The notes below the pieces were generated by a model, which saw only the letters and a program-made list of their open reading frames with translations, searched no databases and was not told the DNA's origin. The position numbers and the translations under genes were made by a program. Positions 31,915 to 44,510 of a stretch of DNA of 64,000 nucleotides are shown piece after piece. Position 1 is the stretch's first letter; every line of letters starts with the position of its first letter. The DNA comes from Hypholoma sublateritium FD-334 SS-4 (taxonomy: Eukaryota; Basidiomycota; Agaricomycetes; Agaricales; Strophariaceae): the NCBI GenBank assembly GCA_000827495.1, contig KN817582.1:61332-125331 (forward strand), read 5' to 3'.

Positions 31915-34279
31915 TGCCATAGCCTGAGTGCATTACTTCCTTATCTTCTCACTGCCTGTTTTAATCGCGATATAACAGCTTGTGAGGGGAAATTCGAGAA
32001 AGTAGGACGATAGGGTGTGCGTAGGCAGCTTGAACGTAGATGTGTACCAAATCGTGGGCCATCCTTACAAATTGAATCAGACAGAATGGCGGAAGGAGGG
32101 TGCTGCGATCTTGCATGGGCCGGCGAGTGGGCGAGCGTAGCCTATCGAGCGTCGGATCGTGAATATTTGACAGCACTGGGAATAAGTGTTTTCGTTTTTG
32201 ACCTCGTGTAGCGTATCACGACAAATGGGCCCGGTCCCAATAATTCGGGACGATCGCGCCCTACAGCCATCCTAGATTCTTTTCCGTAGCGTGAATAATC
32301 AAAGCCTCTACGGAGAAAAGTCGCACGAACTGTCCGGAAGGACCGTCGATGGGACAGAGCCTGATAGCAGCCCAAGACCTTGACGACCCTCGAATTGAAC
32401 TTGATCCACTGGTATACAGACGGGAAGGGGCTTCCGTCAGTATACACCGATTCCCATTGTCATTGTAGGGGTTGCTCGCAGAAAATGAACCTGTGAAGCT
32501 GTACGACACGGATATGGGCGCTTTGAGATACGCCCTCGAGTCATCGAAGGCCAGGAGAATGGGTTCGACGTGGATGAAGCCAGTCATACCCGCTCCCGAG
32601 TTATCTGCGGAAGCATGGATCACTCCCTCCCTCTCCGCAGGGCCGCAGGCGCTCCTGGAACTCGTCGACCACACCCAACGTTGCGCGACTCGGTCAGAAC
32701 CGGGGTGCTCTGCAGGGAATACCAGGCGCAGGGTATCCTGTACATGTTATGTTCGCGTTGGGCAGGACCTCGCACAGGTGTGGTGTCAAAGGGAAGCGCC
32801 GCGAGCGTATTCTAGTGGATGGCATCAACGCCCATGCGACTGCGGCGTGCTAATCTGCTTGCGGATTTCTGTCACCTAGAGTACTTGCTGAGCCGGGGCG
32901 GGACACGGGAAGAAATCTGGGGTGCCAGGTTCCCGCAGGCTCGTTTATCCGTTGTTGTCGTGCGCCTGCCACAAGAGTTGCTCAGGTGGGAGAGAGGGCC
33001 TGGATATGCGAAATCAGATCTGTGTTCCCATTTTTCGTTCTGGAAATTCAGTGAACAACGGGTGCATAACCAGACGATGTCTTCGCTCACCCGTCAATAC
33101 TATTCCGTGGTAACCCATCTTGGACATTATGGAGAGTCCTCAAAGAGTCCCTCGACTTTTCCCGAGCCCATCACCACCGACGCCCTTGCAGATTTCTATT
33201 TCATTCACATTTTCCTGAAAAATGAATCAGCAAACGCTATGAGTAACGGGACAAGAAATGAGGCAAGGTTCTCACTCACTCGCCGAGATCGATCGTTGCT
33301 TTGTCTGTGTCACTGGATAGGCCAACACCGTTCTGTAAAGTCCCTATAGAAGAGTATGGGCTTGAATCCTTTGAGCGTCGCCGTCTTGGCGGATGTCTGC
33401 ACAAGACCCTCAATTTTCTCCGCCGCTCTCGCACTGCCCAACAGCCGCTGACTGCCGGGACAGTTTCATACAAAGGCACGCAGCGTAGTTGAGGTGTTCT
33501 AGGCTTTGAGAGTTGGCGAAAATTCTGATGAGACGAGTTAACTATTACAGGCGGGGAGTAACCAGGTGATTTCGGAGAGAAGTGCATATGTATGCGTGCT
33601 GGCAACTGAAATTGAGACGAGGAGAGGAGCAGCCATGGTAGTGTCACGGAGGGAAAATATGAGTCATGCATACACCAATCCTAGACGCCGGATAAGGTTG
33701 TTAAAGTTAGGGATACAGTGAGCTGCCCAGAGGGAACGTACGCATGGACATTGGACAGCTCTGAACATTCAATGTGGCATCCAAGCTGACAGACAGAGAT
33801 ATATCTGCCGGGGAGTGCCATACTTCCACTGTGAGCGTGAAGCTAAGTAATGATAGGGTGATGAGGGAATTGAAATGGCAGTGCAACCGGTGCGTGGACG
33901 AGATGATTGCTTACCAATATAATTCCCACGTTGTGTACTCATGGTTTGGAATTGGTTTGGAAACGATTGGAATTTCCTCGATGTGCCACTGAAGGACCTG
34001 ATGAAAAAAGTACCGCTGATCGCGAGGGAAATACTGACACAGGGAGTTACTTAGATTGTAAAGCGCGTCCCATCGTTTAATTTTTCTTTACACACATCTT
34101 AATCTACATGTGTCGTTCTGTGGATTCAGTATATGTTTTTTCATGGACAAAGGGTGAAAAGGCCCATAAGACACGCTTCATTGTTCCTCATCATACTTCC
34201 CCTGAGATCTTTCTGTTATAAGAGAAAACAATCGTCATCTCAAGGTTCTGCTCCGCTTGCCCCCCGTATATCTCTGAAG
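31915..34279. other. 2.4-kb stretch without a supported gene
   Basis: Open frames at 32261-32674 minus, 32472-32879 plus and 32819-33349 plus overlap each other on opposite strands and none shows a motif. The 32.3-33.0 kb part is slightly GC-richer and may be a decayed gene. 33.7-34.2 kb is AT-rich and probably carries the promoter of the next F-box gene. Confidence 0.4.
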
Positions 34280-35716
34280 ATGCAGAACACGTCTCTACTC
34301 CATCTGTCCAACGAGCTGCTTACCATGATTGTGGACCATGTTTCAGCATCCCATGGATCCATGATCAGCCTAATCAACTGCTCACTTTCCTGCCAGCCAC
34401 TCCGCACACCAGCGTAGAGACACTTGTTCAATCACGTACTGCTGTCGGATATTCGGCGACTTGAATCCTTTCTCGAGATAATGCGCGTTAATCCCGTTAT
34501 TGCAACATATATCCGCTGGATTTCCTCTTGTGCTACCTGGCCATTCATAGCGGATACCGAAGACGGTCTGAACATGCCACTCGCACCCGTTCTACTCCGC
34601 ATAAAGGAGATTTCTCCTCATTCTCCCCTCAATCTTACGATACGCCAATATTCGAACGGAATCCGCAGCGAAGCAATACCAGTGCACTATGTTACCCCCG
34701 ATGTTATTCGTGCTGTGCTTTCCCAGTTAATTCGGCTGGAAATCGATGGGGCAGACATCCCAATGGTCTCACTGTCTGGCCATGGACAGCTGAATGCACT
34801 TTTCCTTAGTGAAACAAGACACAGTGATTTCAAATCGTCCGAACATTCTCTCCAATTATCGGTGCCCTTTCTTCGCTCCGTGACAGATCTCTACATAGGC
34901 AACAACGGCGCATTTCCTGCAGATTTGATGACTAGCCTCCCGAAACTGCGGTTGCTTGTTGTCGATACTTTATCTTTTGATGAGGATTTCCTGGTCCCAG
35001 AACCACTTTCTCGCCCCCAGATACAGTTTCTTGATATCAGCTTTTTCGAATTTCGAACCATACAAATTCTACTGGACTGGTTTGTCGACGTCAGTCTTCT
35101 CGAACAACTACTTGACGGCACGCCGGCACCCTGCTTGGAAGATTACACAATTGAGGAATGCGACGAGGTCACTGATGCGATGCGGTATATCCTGGACAGG
35201 TCAAAAAGCACTCTCGGGCATCTTCAGATACACTGCAGTGAGTTATTCCCATTCTTATATTTGAAGACCGTTGCAGCCCGCCGATCGAGCAATTTATCAA
35301 TTATTCCAGTGACTGCGACTCCGACCCCGCAAATCGCATACGACCTATCGCAACTTCCTAAGCTCTCACTGCTGGACCTGGAATTCCACGGCGCGCGCTT
35401 TGATGAGGGCACCAACGCAGCACTCTATCTCACGGATATCTTGCAGACGGTGAACATGGAGACAACCCTGATCAAGACAATCCGAATCAGCCTCCACGCC
35501 ACACCAGCGGCCGTCAGCAACATGACAGACGCCCAGGGACTGGTCTGCATTGACCCCAGTAATTCGCTGCAGCTTTCTAACCAGGCGAGTCCGTGGTCTG
35601 CGGTGCTGGATATACTAACCCGTCTTCAAATCGGGTGTGGAATATGCACATATTTCATTCCGAGTGACTTCACTGATCTTACCGTGGACGACGGCGAGTC
35701 TATTCAAATCAATTAA
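34280..35716 (+). pseudogene. F-box protein with one in-frame TAG
   Basis: F-box/LRR-like protein of about 478 codons in a single frame. It is interrupted only by TAG at 34415-34417. The F-box lies before the stop (SLLHLSNELLTMIVDHVSAS, then LINCSLSCQPLRTPA). After the stop the same frame reads HLFNHVLLSDIRRLESFLEI, exactly as expected for the second half of the F-box region, and continues to TAA at 35716 with leucine-rich repeat-like segments (FLRSVTDLYIG, LPKLRLLVVDTLSF, LPKLSLLDLEFHG). F-box proteins recruit targets to SCF ubiquitin ligases. No GT-AG intron can remove the stop without breaking the F-box. It may be a recent pseudogene, an assembly error, or a gene rescued by readthrough or RNA editing. 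The rest of the frame shows no other damage. Confidence 0.8.
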
Positions 35717-36979
35717 AAATGTATAGTGTAGGGTGATGGGGCGAGATAGATCACTCTATTCTTTGCTAATTTATTCCCTGCTGTGTGACAAAGGGTGTGA
35801 AGATTTTGAATCACGGCTCGTGTGTGTTGCGGTTATCGCAGGATACTTAGTATAGCTGCTCCGTTAATGTATTACATTTTATTCATGCGAAGTCTCAGGC
35901 TACGCATTTGGGTGTGTATCTTATGCAATAGAAGCGCCATGCATCACCGCATCTGTCGCGACAATTTTGTGCTGATCAAGCCGACTTCACGGCTCGCGAG
36001 CACTGTGTTTATCGCAGCGTCTTGATGTGATGGCGAAATCGAGGTGGGCTGCACAATGCGCACTGCTATGATCTATAAATAGAGCAGCTCCAGATAAGTA
36101 ACTCTGGATTCGCCTGGCGGTCTGGGTAAGTACTCTAGTTTAAAGGAGGAGATGACTATTTGAGGGGGGAAGATACTCTTGCGAAGCTCCCAAATTTTTA
36201 CCGCTGCAAAATTCGAAAACACAAACGAGGAAAATAAATAGTTCATCTTGAGCTCAATGCTTCCAGTACTACCAGACGCCTGAAATCGGAGCCGCAAGTT
36301 GACGGCCTAGAGCAGATAATAGATGCAGCAGTAATGGATGTTCTAGACATCCTTTTGTTGCAACATCTTGTGAAACAGGGTGCGTAGAAGTACATACAGA
36401 AACTGTCAAGGACATCCAGTAAACCGGGTACTTCGGATCCAGCTATTCGTGGGTATCAAGGGACCTTGAGCGCCTTCCACTCCTTATCTCAGCGTTCTCA
36501 GCCCCTCGTCCTGTGATATTTCTAAGAAGACATCATATCATTGAGATGTGGTATCAGCAGCGCCATCCAAATTTAATGGACTCCTGCCGTATCCTACGGT
36601 TAGTCTGGTTCTTTGGGTTACAACAAATCGCTCGAGCCACATTTGGGAATCCTTAATGGGAAACTGCAGGTATAGGATATTTCTCGCTGCGGGATTCTAT
36701 TTAACAGTCAGCATGAGGTTAGAGCTTATTGCCCTGAAATACGCGATAAACAACTATTTCAGGTTGATTATGGGCCGCAGCATCGCCGTTCAATGTCATG
36801 ATCAAGTACAGTGTTTGATCGGACATTTTTGAGAGCTCCCGTAAGATGCACTGCCCAATACTGATCTGATGAGGTGAAAACTTGAATTTGGCGAAGTACT
36901 GATTCTCAATATTTTAGGTCTCCACTACTTAAGCACCAGTGGTAGTAGCTACTGGCATTTCGAATCGATTACTTCCATC
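35717..36979. other. intergenic stretch, no supported gene
   Basis: AT-rich, with short frames only. A piece at 36548-36832 has the feel of a membrane-protein fragment but no complete model. Confidence 0.4.
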
Positions 36980-38326
36980 ATGTCCAGCGAAGCAGGTCTA
37001 CCATCTGTTTCCATCCAAGACTCGGTCCTCAGTACTACTTTCAACTCTACAATGCTGGGCATCCTATTGCTAGGTAAGTCCGCGCTTAATTAATTTCAAG
37101 TATTGCGTCATGTCTAACGTTAATCACTATCTATTTAGGCATTTACACGACAGTTTATCTTGGCACATTGTTCATTTACCGTGAGCTTAACCGCGAGGGG
37201 CCTCTGTTTTTTGCCACGAATGCTTAGCAGTTTACGTACAGTGACCAAAAAATCATCTCGAAATCTCATGGTGCTTGCAGCAATTACCATAATATACGTC
37301 TGCAACGTTGCACAGATATCTGGCCAATGGGTAATCACGAAAACACTTCTGTTGATGGCTGGACAGCCAAAGGTGGCGTCATTCAGTTACGCGCTGACTG
37401 CCACAAGCCACGGCTGGAATGTTCTGCTGGACGAAATCTGCGTGCTGACCATATCAGGTCTCGCAGATGGATTACTTGTGAGAATTACAATAGTATTGAT
37501 ACAAATTTCGTCCCTTATGATCGTGACTTCAACAGATATGGCGGTGTTATAATGTCTGGGACAAATCCCTCAGCGTAATAGCAGTCTCGTCAATCTTCCT
37601 TCTTGCCGAAATAGGTAACCATACTGCTGCCTTTAATCTCCCGAGATGGATACCACTAACTCTTCCTCAGGTTTGTATTTGTCTGCCATAATAATCGGCT
37701 GCATCAACCACTTAAACCCCGCCACTGCCACTGTGACCGCGACGCTAAACCATCTCGTCAGCGCCGCCATCTTCATGACCCTAGGAACAACGCTCCTCAC
37801 AACCCTGCTCATCGTGTACCGGATCCACTCCACTATGCGCCAAAACGGCCTGCACCGCTCGCGAAATCCGTTCCAGCATATTTTGGAGCTGCTCGTGCAG
37901 TCCGCCGCGCCGTACGCGGTGGTATGTCTTCTGTTCGCGATCGAGGGCGTGGTTCCAGAGAACGCTGTGGATTCCTGGAGGTTATACACGGTTCAGAATT
38001 ACACAGACGTGGTATTCTCCATTGTTGCCGTACGTCTCTCGCTTCATGCTTCTCCACACAAAGAATTTGCTTTACTGATTGCGGACATCCAGGGCATGGC
38101 ACCCACGGTGATGGTGGCCCGCGTAGCGCTCGCATCTTCCGGAACGGTTGTGCATGCGAACTCGGGGGCCATGACCGATTTAGAGTTTCACGCGCAATCT
38201 TTGGGCCTGGCTACGTCCCATATTCTTGGAACGCGTCCTCAGGCCGGCGATTCTGGTACCGAAAGTAGGTCGTCCCAAACAGATGAAAAGAAGGGGGGAA
38301 CGGAGATGCTGACGAAGGAGATATGA
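36980..38326 (+). CDS. seven-span membrane protein, second copy
   Basis: Same Agaricomycete family as 13376-14563 but clearly diverged. Exon 1 (36980-37073) starts MSSEAGLPSVSIQDSVLSTT and ends at GTAAGT. Following pieces include IYTTVYLGTLFIY; NLMVLAAITIIYVCNVAQIS with GQWVITKTLL; DEICVLTISGLADGLL; WRCYNVWDKSLSVIAVSSIF; and the long last part with NHLVSAAIFMTLGTTLLTTL, SRNPFQHILELLVQSAAPYA and VVFSIVAGMAPTVMVARVAL across an intron that begins GTACGTCTC near 38029. The WRCYxVW motif and the final P-T-x-x-V-A-R-V block are family hallmarks. The hydrophilic tail ends in a charged stretch. The ligand is unknown; a receptor or sensor role is only inferred from topology. Confidence 0.8.
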
Positions 38327-39921
38327 CGACGTTCGAGCCATTTTTTCATGGATTCATGTATAAATTCCCATTGGCGATTCACTATGTTGATATGATTATC
38401 TAAATTTAAATTATATCTCGGGAGCGCGTGCTCTCATAGCTTATGATTTAATCGCAATTTTGAAGCGTTGAGGTTGTGTATAGAGCTCGAAATTGAGCTG
38501 CCTGGTTTATATTATACCTATATTACTTTATCACACTAAATTCCACGTATGGGGTGCCTCAGCATCTGGGGCTGGGATGGAAGAATTCGATGAAGACGAA
38601 ATCGCACAGCCGTTGGAGTAGCTAGAGGTCTACTTCCATTGCCTGTCATTCTACATCTCCACGGTATCTCGGAGAGGAACACCCAACAAATCACAGGGAA
38701 ATACTGTATATAGGATTTATTAGCCCCCCGCGACATCTAGAACAGCTCGACTGTGTAGAGAGCATATATCCGACATTAAGTCGGCGTTGAAGTTGGCTTT
38801 CCTCTTTTCTACGACGCTGATTCAGTGCGGCGGGCAGCGGCCTGCCAGGTTGGCGCAGTCGGGCCGGTGTCTCTTGATCCCGACGATGCCGTGAAAGACT
38901 CCGTCATCGCGCCGCTGCTCGCCCTTTCATCAACATCCCGCATTTCCCCCCGGCTTGACCCAACAACCTCGTCTCCACCCTCCCCAACCCCTCCCTCACT
39001 GGTACTGCCGAGGACGCCCACGTTGCCGCCTCAGCCCACCTGTTTGAGCCCTCCCTGAATCCGTCCCCCGGGCCCGCCGCCTCTACGACACCCGCGGCCG
39101 CCGCCATCGCGCAGGCGGTCGGCGCGGACCTGAGTGCGCCAGAGCGTGTCCTGGCCACCGCGTGCGTTACAACTGAGCATGCAAGCCCACGCGTAGAGTG
39201 GCAGCTGCTCGCCGCAATGCAGGGCGTCGCCTGCCTTTCGTCCATCTCGCTCTTCCCTCCTTTCGCCCCCACTCACCCGACCCACCCCGTATAATACCCA
39301 CCCCGCCGGCTTCTCCGTCGCACACCCGCGTGCGGCACGGCCTGTCCCATTCATAATCCGCGGGCATCGCCTGCGCGTCGTACACGCGATCGGGCGACCG
39401 TGCGTGTTCACTCCCGCGCGGCATCCCGCAAGCGTGGCTTCGCTCTTTCCCGAGGGAACGTGCGTGTGTACGATGCTCAGCGTCGCGACGCACTTTCTCA
39501 CCGGTGCACCGCGCCAGCGCGCATATGTGCTCACGCACGCGTACTGCGGACGATGCGTACCTTCGCCACGCCGCGCTCGACCACGCGTGCCTCGACGCGC
39601 TCAGCGCGCTTATCCACGCGCGCGGCCCCACCGACACTGCGTCGCCCGAGTGGGAGGAGTCTGATGCCGCAGGTCGCGACGCAGAATGTCGCAAGGTGCG
39701 CCATGCACCTTTCCAGCGTACCGCACACCTTTGAAACTTACGATAGGATTCTTTGGACGCCCAGTCCGTGAAAGTGTCGGTGAGAACTATAGGTCTAAAT
39801 TTGCTATGATGGGACCTGGGCGCCTGGGCAGCGCTTATGCTACAACGGTACCGTACGTACGCGGAGTTTTTTTTAGGCATAGTAGCAGAACAACAGTGTA
39901 CATAATCTCGAATTCCATAAA
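38327..39921. other. intergenic, GC-rich coding-like part
   Basis: 38.33-38.8 kb is AT-rich and empty. 38.82-39.77 kb is GC-rich and alanine-coding in one frame (for example AAAIAQAVGADLSAPERVLA and EWQLLAAMQGVACLSSISLF). It changes frame several times and has no clear splice sites, consistent with a decayed gene of unknown family. It is downstream of the MYND gene. Confidence 0.35.
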
Positions 39922-40938
39922 TCAGATATCGTGGCTCTCTTCCTCGTCCGACGCACCGCGCATCTTATCGATATCTTCCTTGCTCAAATGTGTGCGCAGG
40001 CGCAGCTGGTTCTTCTTGTCCGACCGGATATGCATGTTGATGAAGCTTTGTGCAGGGCGTCATGTCAGCTACCGCAAACAGGAACACGGAAAAACCAAAC
40101 AACGCACTCAATGCACGCCTGCTGCGTCAGCGGCACCTGCTTCCTCCCGGGGAACAGCGCGCTCTCCATCTCGTACCCTTCTCCTGAGCGCGCCCGCTCC
40201 AGCGCGTCGTCGTAGATCGCAATGCCAAACGACTGCGACTGCACCGCGCCCTTCATCAGCATATCGACAATGCCCACCGGCACGCCGACGTGCCCGCGCT
40301 CCGTGGCCATCGTCTTCGAGAGCTTCCACAGCTCCGTGCGCGTGTGGTCCATGTCCGTGTGCGCATCCAGCGGGACGAGCTCCGCGATCTGAAACATGCC
40401 CTCCGTGCCCTTCTGCACCTCCTCCGGGCTGATGCCCCCCATGAGGATCTGCATGTAGTACATCATGTCCGACGGGTGCACGCTCACGGTGCAGCGCGCG
40501 AGGAAGGGCGCGTCGGAAATGGGCTTCTCGTGCAGCTTGAACGCGAGGACGAGCGCGACCTGGAGCACATGGTTGAGCAGCACGTTCGAGATGAAGTTCT
40601 GCATCATCTTGGGGATGTCGGAGGATGTCTCCCTGCACCCGACTTTGTGAATGGGCCTGGGTATAGTGTGGTATAGCCTTGATCCGAACAGCGTAGAGTC
40701 GATACCGTACTCACCAGTGCTTCTTTTGGCACTGTCGAGGAAAGGTAAGCGTTCGGTATGTTATGAGAGCGGCTGTGTACGTGCGTCTTTGGAGCAATAC
40801 CACGCGGATTTGCACTGAAGGTATACTTGTTAGATTTACCTTGCCATAGCGGAACCTGGCGGGGGCACGTACCTTGCCACAACGCTGGAGGTTTGCCATT
40901 TCAGACGCCGTGGTGCACTGCGAGCACGACACGCTCAT
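39922..40938 (-). CDS. MYND zinc-finger protein
   Basis: Fungal MYND-finger protein. ATG 40938 starts MSVSCSQCTTASEMANLQRC; an upstream in-frame ATG at 41031 is possible. The zinc ligands run through three exons: CSQC...CGK, then CKSAWYCSKD, then CQKKHW followed by PIHKVGCRETSSDIPK. The large last-but-one exon (40607-40130 and its upstream part) carries the fungal C-terminal domain: MMQNFISNVLLNHVLQVALV, SVHPSDMMYYMQILMGGISP and GHVGVPVGIVDMLMKG. The end, after a short intron, reads INMHIRSDKKNQLRLRTHLS and closes EEESHDI at 39922. One junction (KD to CQKKHW) seems to need a GC-AG intron (GCACGT...CGACAG). MYND fingers bind proline-rich partners; this family's role is unknown. It appears intact. 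Confidence 0.82.
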
Positions 40939-43025
40939 GTTTGACCGGCCCGCGCGTATCTCCTTCGTCGGGGTCGCGATAGCGCGGAAGTACGGTTTGT
41001 TGTCCGGGTGTACCGCATTGACGAAATTCATGATGGATGAGAGGATGAGGGTCGCGTTCAAGATTGGCGCGCACGGTCGCGACAAATTTCGTTATGTAAT
41101 TTACCGGATTCGCAGTTGGATCTCCGCGACCTCTCCTGACTCACCGGTTGCTCAGACCCAACTCAGACCGGCGTCACAACGGTGTGTACACACTGTCATC
41201 TCAGCACCAGAGGATGAAGTGCACCCACAAAAGCATCTGGGGAGAGCACCATGAAACAACGACATGGTCCTTGGCTTGACTCTGGGATAATTAAGAAAAC
41301 AAGTTCAGTTCGCGACAGTGACGGACTCCAGCGCACGAGCACCTCGATCTTGCCTCGATCGGAGAACTCAGGGTGAGTAAGTATCCGCGAATCTGGTGTA
41401 CAGGTTCCATTTGGTGTGCGGTGCGAGTTCTCGTTTTATTTTGTGTCCTTCGAGTACGGTTTATTTTGCAACTTAGAGAGAGAAAATAAAAGGGGGGTTG
41501 AAATTTGAAAGTTCAAAGCGAACACCGTTGTTTGTTCGTGTTACCATCAGTGAGCAGACTCGCGTCACACTGTCGCCTCGCGTTGGTTGACTTGAACCGC
41601 CCTCTCTAAACAAGGCGCTCTATTTATCTCCCTTCTCTCCCTTGGCATCATCACTGTCACCGACAATCCCGCCCAGGCAACGCTCTGGAAACGCTCAGGA
41701 CGGCGCCAACACGCTGACGGATTTCCTTAACATGCGGACCGACGAATGCGACGCACGCGGCGACACCTCATATCTGGCTGAGCCAAATGCTGCTCGGGTA
41801 CTGTGCGCTGTTGCGGTTGACTTCCTTGACGCGGGATGCCCGCGGAACACCTTATACGCCTCCTGAAAATCAGCACTAGAGCCATTTCCCGGCAGCGCAT
41901 CCATGCTGAGACGCGCCTCTCTGCTCTGGTCGTGCCCATCAACAGCAGTGGCAAGCCCTCCTAGCCAGGTTCAACGCTACGTATACGACATCAGACAGTG
42001 CTGTCCCCCCCGCTTCGGACGTTCCACCGATGGTCAACCATCTGGAGATGGAGAAGAGGCAGCAGCTACATTAACTGGATACTTGCACGGCTACTGCGTG
42101 GTAAATAAACTGTGACGCTCATTGGTGATGGTGAGGTGCTGTGGCTTGGATGGGGCGGACACATTGCAACGTGACCTCGACTTGGTACAGCATCTGCGGC
42201 CATCATACAAGTTAGAGAATGGCAGTGTTGTGGAGGGCTGACCTTGGGTGTTGGTGAGCAATTTGACCTACATTTAAGGCGTGTGCTTATCCTACCGCAC
42301 GCGTATTCTACCTTCATTGGATGTCGAAGGATCATTTGTATCCTGCTGTCTTTCAGGAATCTCTCGCACTTGCATTCTTGCCGAGTTTATGGAAAATGTA
42401 TGCTGTTCCCTCTCAATCTCGTTCAATATTCTTGAACGCGTCGCCTCCGCGTACTCATGGTATCCTGGCCGTCATTGGTGGGAGCCAGTATAATCCCCCG
42501 CAGGCTGAACGCTATCCGTTCTCGGTACTCGACCTGCAGTTGTACTACGACATACGAGCGGCTGCGTTCGATACAGCGAGCAGAAAGCCAGTAGCAGCGC
42601 GCTTCGGCCTCATCGATCAGCCCACGGAGACCGTCGATACGATTCTGTCCCACCTCAACGCCCACCGAGATGCGGTCAACATCGGGCTCCCGTACACGCG
42701 CGTGCGCGATGTCGCACCCGTGCGGCACTTCGAGTACCACGCGATCCGCTACAAGGAATCAATACCCTATGCCTTGTAGTGCGCAGCGGGCCTTTCGCTG
42801 CTGCTGCCGAGCACTAGTTATCCGGAAGAAACCTGGTGAGGTATACCAGACAATCGGCACCGTGGGTGCTATGGATCAGGACAGTGACTACGAGGTAATT
42901 CTACGGGAGTATTCTATTACCTAAGTCGCGTGTGAGTTCAGTGAGATTCCAGCGCTGAACTAAAACCCATACGTTGGATCCAACCGATTGCCCCAAATTC
43001 TCTGCAAAGAAACATTCGATAAAAG
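40939..43025. other. upstream region of F-box copy 1, one unassigned ORF
   Basis: A plus frame at 42321-42779 contains a protein-like stretch (AERYPFSVLDLQLYYDIRAA, DTILSHLNAHRDAVNIGL, TRVRDVAPVRHFEYHAIRYK). Its DNA resembles parts of the blocks upstream of other F-box copies: ATCCTGGCCGTCATTGG here against ATCCTGGCCGCCATTGG at 62167, and PYTRVRDV-like coding near 55765. It may be an older member of the duplicated unit. A frame at 41642-41866 has no motif. Confidence 0.4.
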
Positions 43026-43889
43026 ATGGATCAAGTCTATTCATCCAGTGAGTCTCGGAGTCATCTGTCAATCACGAAACCCTGTTAATGTTATATCCTA
43101 GGCAATTCAGTTCTAGATACATTGCTCAAAACCAACCGTCCGTTCACCGATGAGGAAAAGGCGATGATCTTGGAATCCATGGCCCCTACCAATGCGAAAG
43201 TTAAAGTTGTAGAATGGCAAATATCCGAAGCAATGGCACGTATCCAGATGTTGAGATCGCAGATTGAAGAGGTCGAAATCAGTGTGCAGCACCTGCACGA
43301 AGAGAAAGCGGCGATCTTGGCCACTTGTGCCGACCATCGTCGAGCTCTCGGTTGTCCCTTTCGAAATCTCCCGGAGGAAGTACTTCGCACAACGAACATC
43401 CTTCTCCACACCCTTCTTGGGCATTCAACTCGCTGGAGAGAGGTTGAGCTCTACGCATCTTCCTTGTCATCTAGATCAATGAATCGTATTGCCACGTTGA
43501 CGGCCGCCGATGTTCCTCTGCTCCAATCGGTTTCCCTTCGCCTTGATGGTGACATGCCAGTGCTTCATAATAGTATATTCCTTACAATGCCGACACTCAA
43601 ACACCTAGCGCTGCACACGGACCATGTGCCCAAGTTCACCGTCAATTGGGAAATCCTTACCTCTCTTACACTCCATGAGAAGTCCCGTTCCCATCGCAGT
43701 TCTCAAGGTGAAATAGCAAGAACACTCCAGCAAACCAAGTGTCTCCGGTTCTGCAATATTGCCGTCGGTCGGGGCTCAGTACAAGATTACCCCGGAGAAA
43801 TCAACCTCCCTCTTCTGGAGACTCTATTTCTCAATGAAGTAAATTTCCGGGCAGCCTCATCTGGAGCCTCTCAGGACGCTGGTACGTAA
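43026..43889 (+). pseudogene. F-box copy 1, internally deleted
   Basis: First of four tandem F-box paralogues. Exon 1 (43026-43047) and intron 43048-43101 match the other copies. Exon 2 begins with the family coiled coil (TLLKTNRPFTDEEKAMILES, QISEAMARIQMLRSQIEEVE) and PFRNLPEEVLR, the first part of the F-box. At about 43391 it jumps to TTNILLHTLLGHSTRW, which in copies 2-4 lies about 100-110 residues further on. The second half of the F-box and the region after it are therefore deleted in frame. The 3' end also departs from the family after SGASQDAGT at 43889. Without a complete F-box, SKP1 binding should be lost. It may be a pseudogene or a dominant-negative-like remnant. Confidence 0.8.
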
Positions 43890-44510
43890 TGCGCGAGCAA
43901 AGGCAACAAGCTTACAGCACTCCATCTGCTTCATGTGAAGGCCTTTTATGCGCGGACCAAGAGGTAGACGCAGGGGCCATGGAGCATCTCTTGAGCGACG
44001 AGCGCTTGGATTTCGTCGTGGAGCGTGCTGTGATTCAGATGATTGGCGGCGAGCAAGAGCGCGAATCCGGCGAGGAGATCATAAGAAATATGAGAGGGCC
44101 GGGATAAAGGAAGCCGAATGTGAAATGGCAAGGTATGGGGCGGGGAAGGAGGCGTGAGCGTAGGAGACACGTTTGTGTCGCTGCATGTACTCGACCACGC
44201 GACGAGAGCTGGGCGGAAGTATGAATAAATGTCGAAGATGGTGAAGGCAGTTTATCGCTCTCAGAGTGTCGTGAATCTGACAGTGGCCATTTGGTTTGAG
44301 AAGACGCTCGAAGTGTACTAGACCATAGCCAGCAAGGTGACTTTTGGGGTGATGGAGGCTCCTGGGAAGCGCAGACGACAAAGCAGGTCGCAGAGGAACA
44401 GCCTGGAGTTGTTGGCTTCTCGCCTGTCAAGAAGATTCCGGTTGGCAGAGAGATAGATTCAAAGGTAAGTACAAATAGTGCCCTATGTACTCCTTGTCAA
44501 CTCCGCATGC
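43890..44510. other. sequence after F-box copy 1
   Basis: The expected 3' third of the F-box gene is missing. A 72-codon plus frame at 43889-44107 (VDAGAMEHLLSDERLDFVVE, then IQMIGGEQERESGEEIIRNM) looks like the charged C-terminus of another protein of unknown family. It may mark a fusion or rearrangement point. Confidence 0.4.

Noticed and set aside
40108..40676. Long frames antisense to the MYND gene
   Set aside because: Composition shadows of a GC-rich coding exon; no motif.
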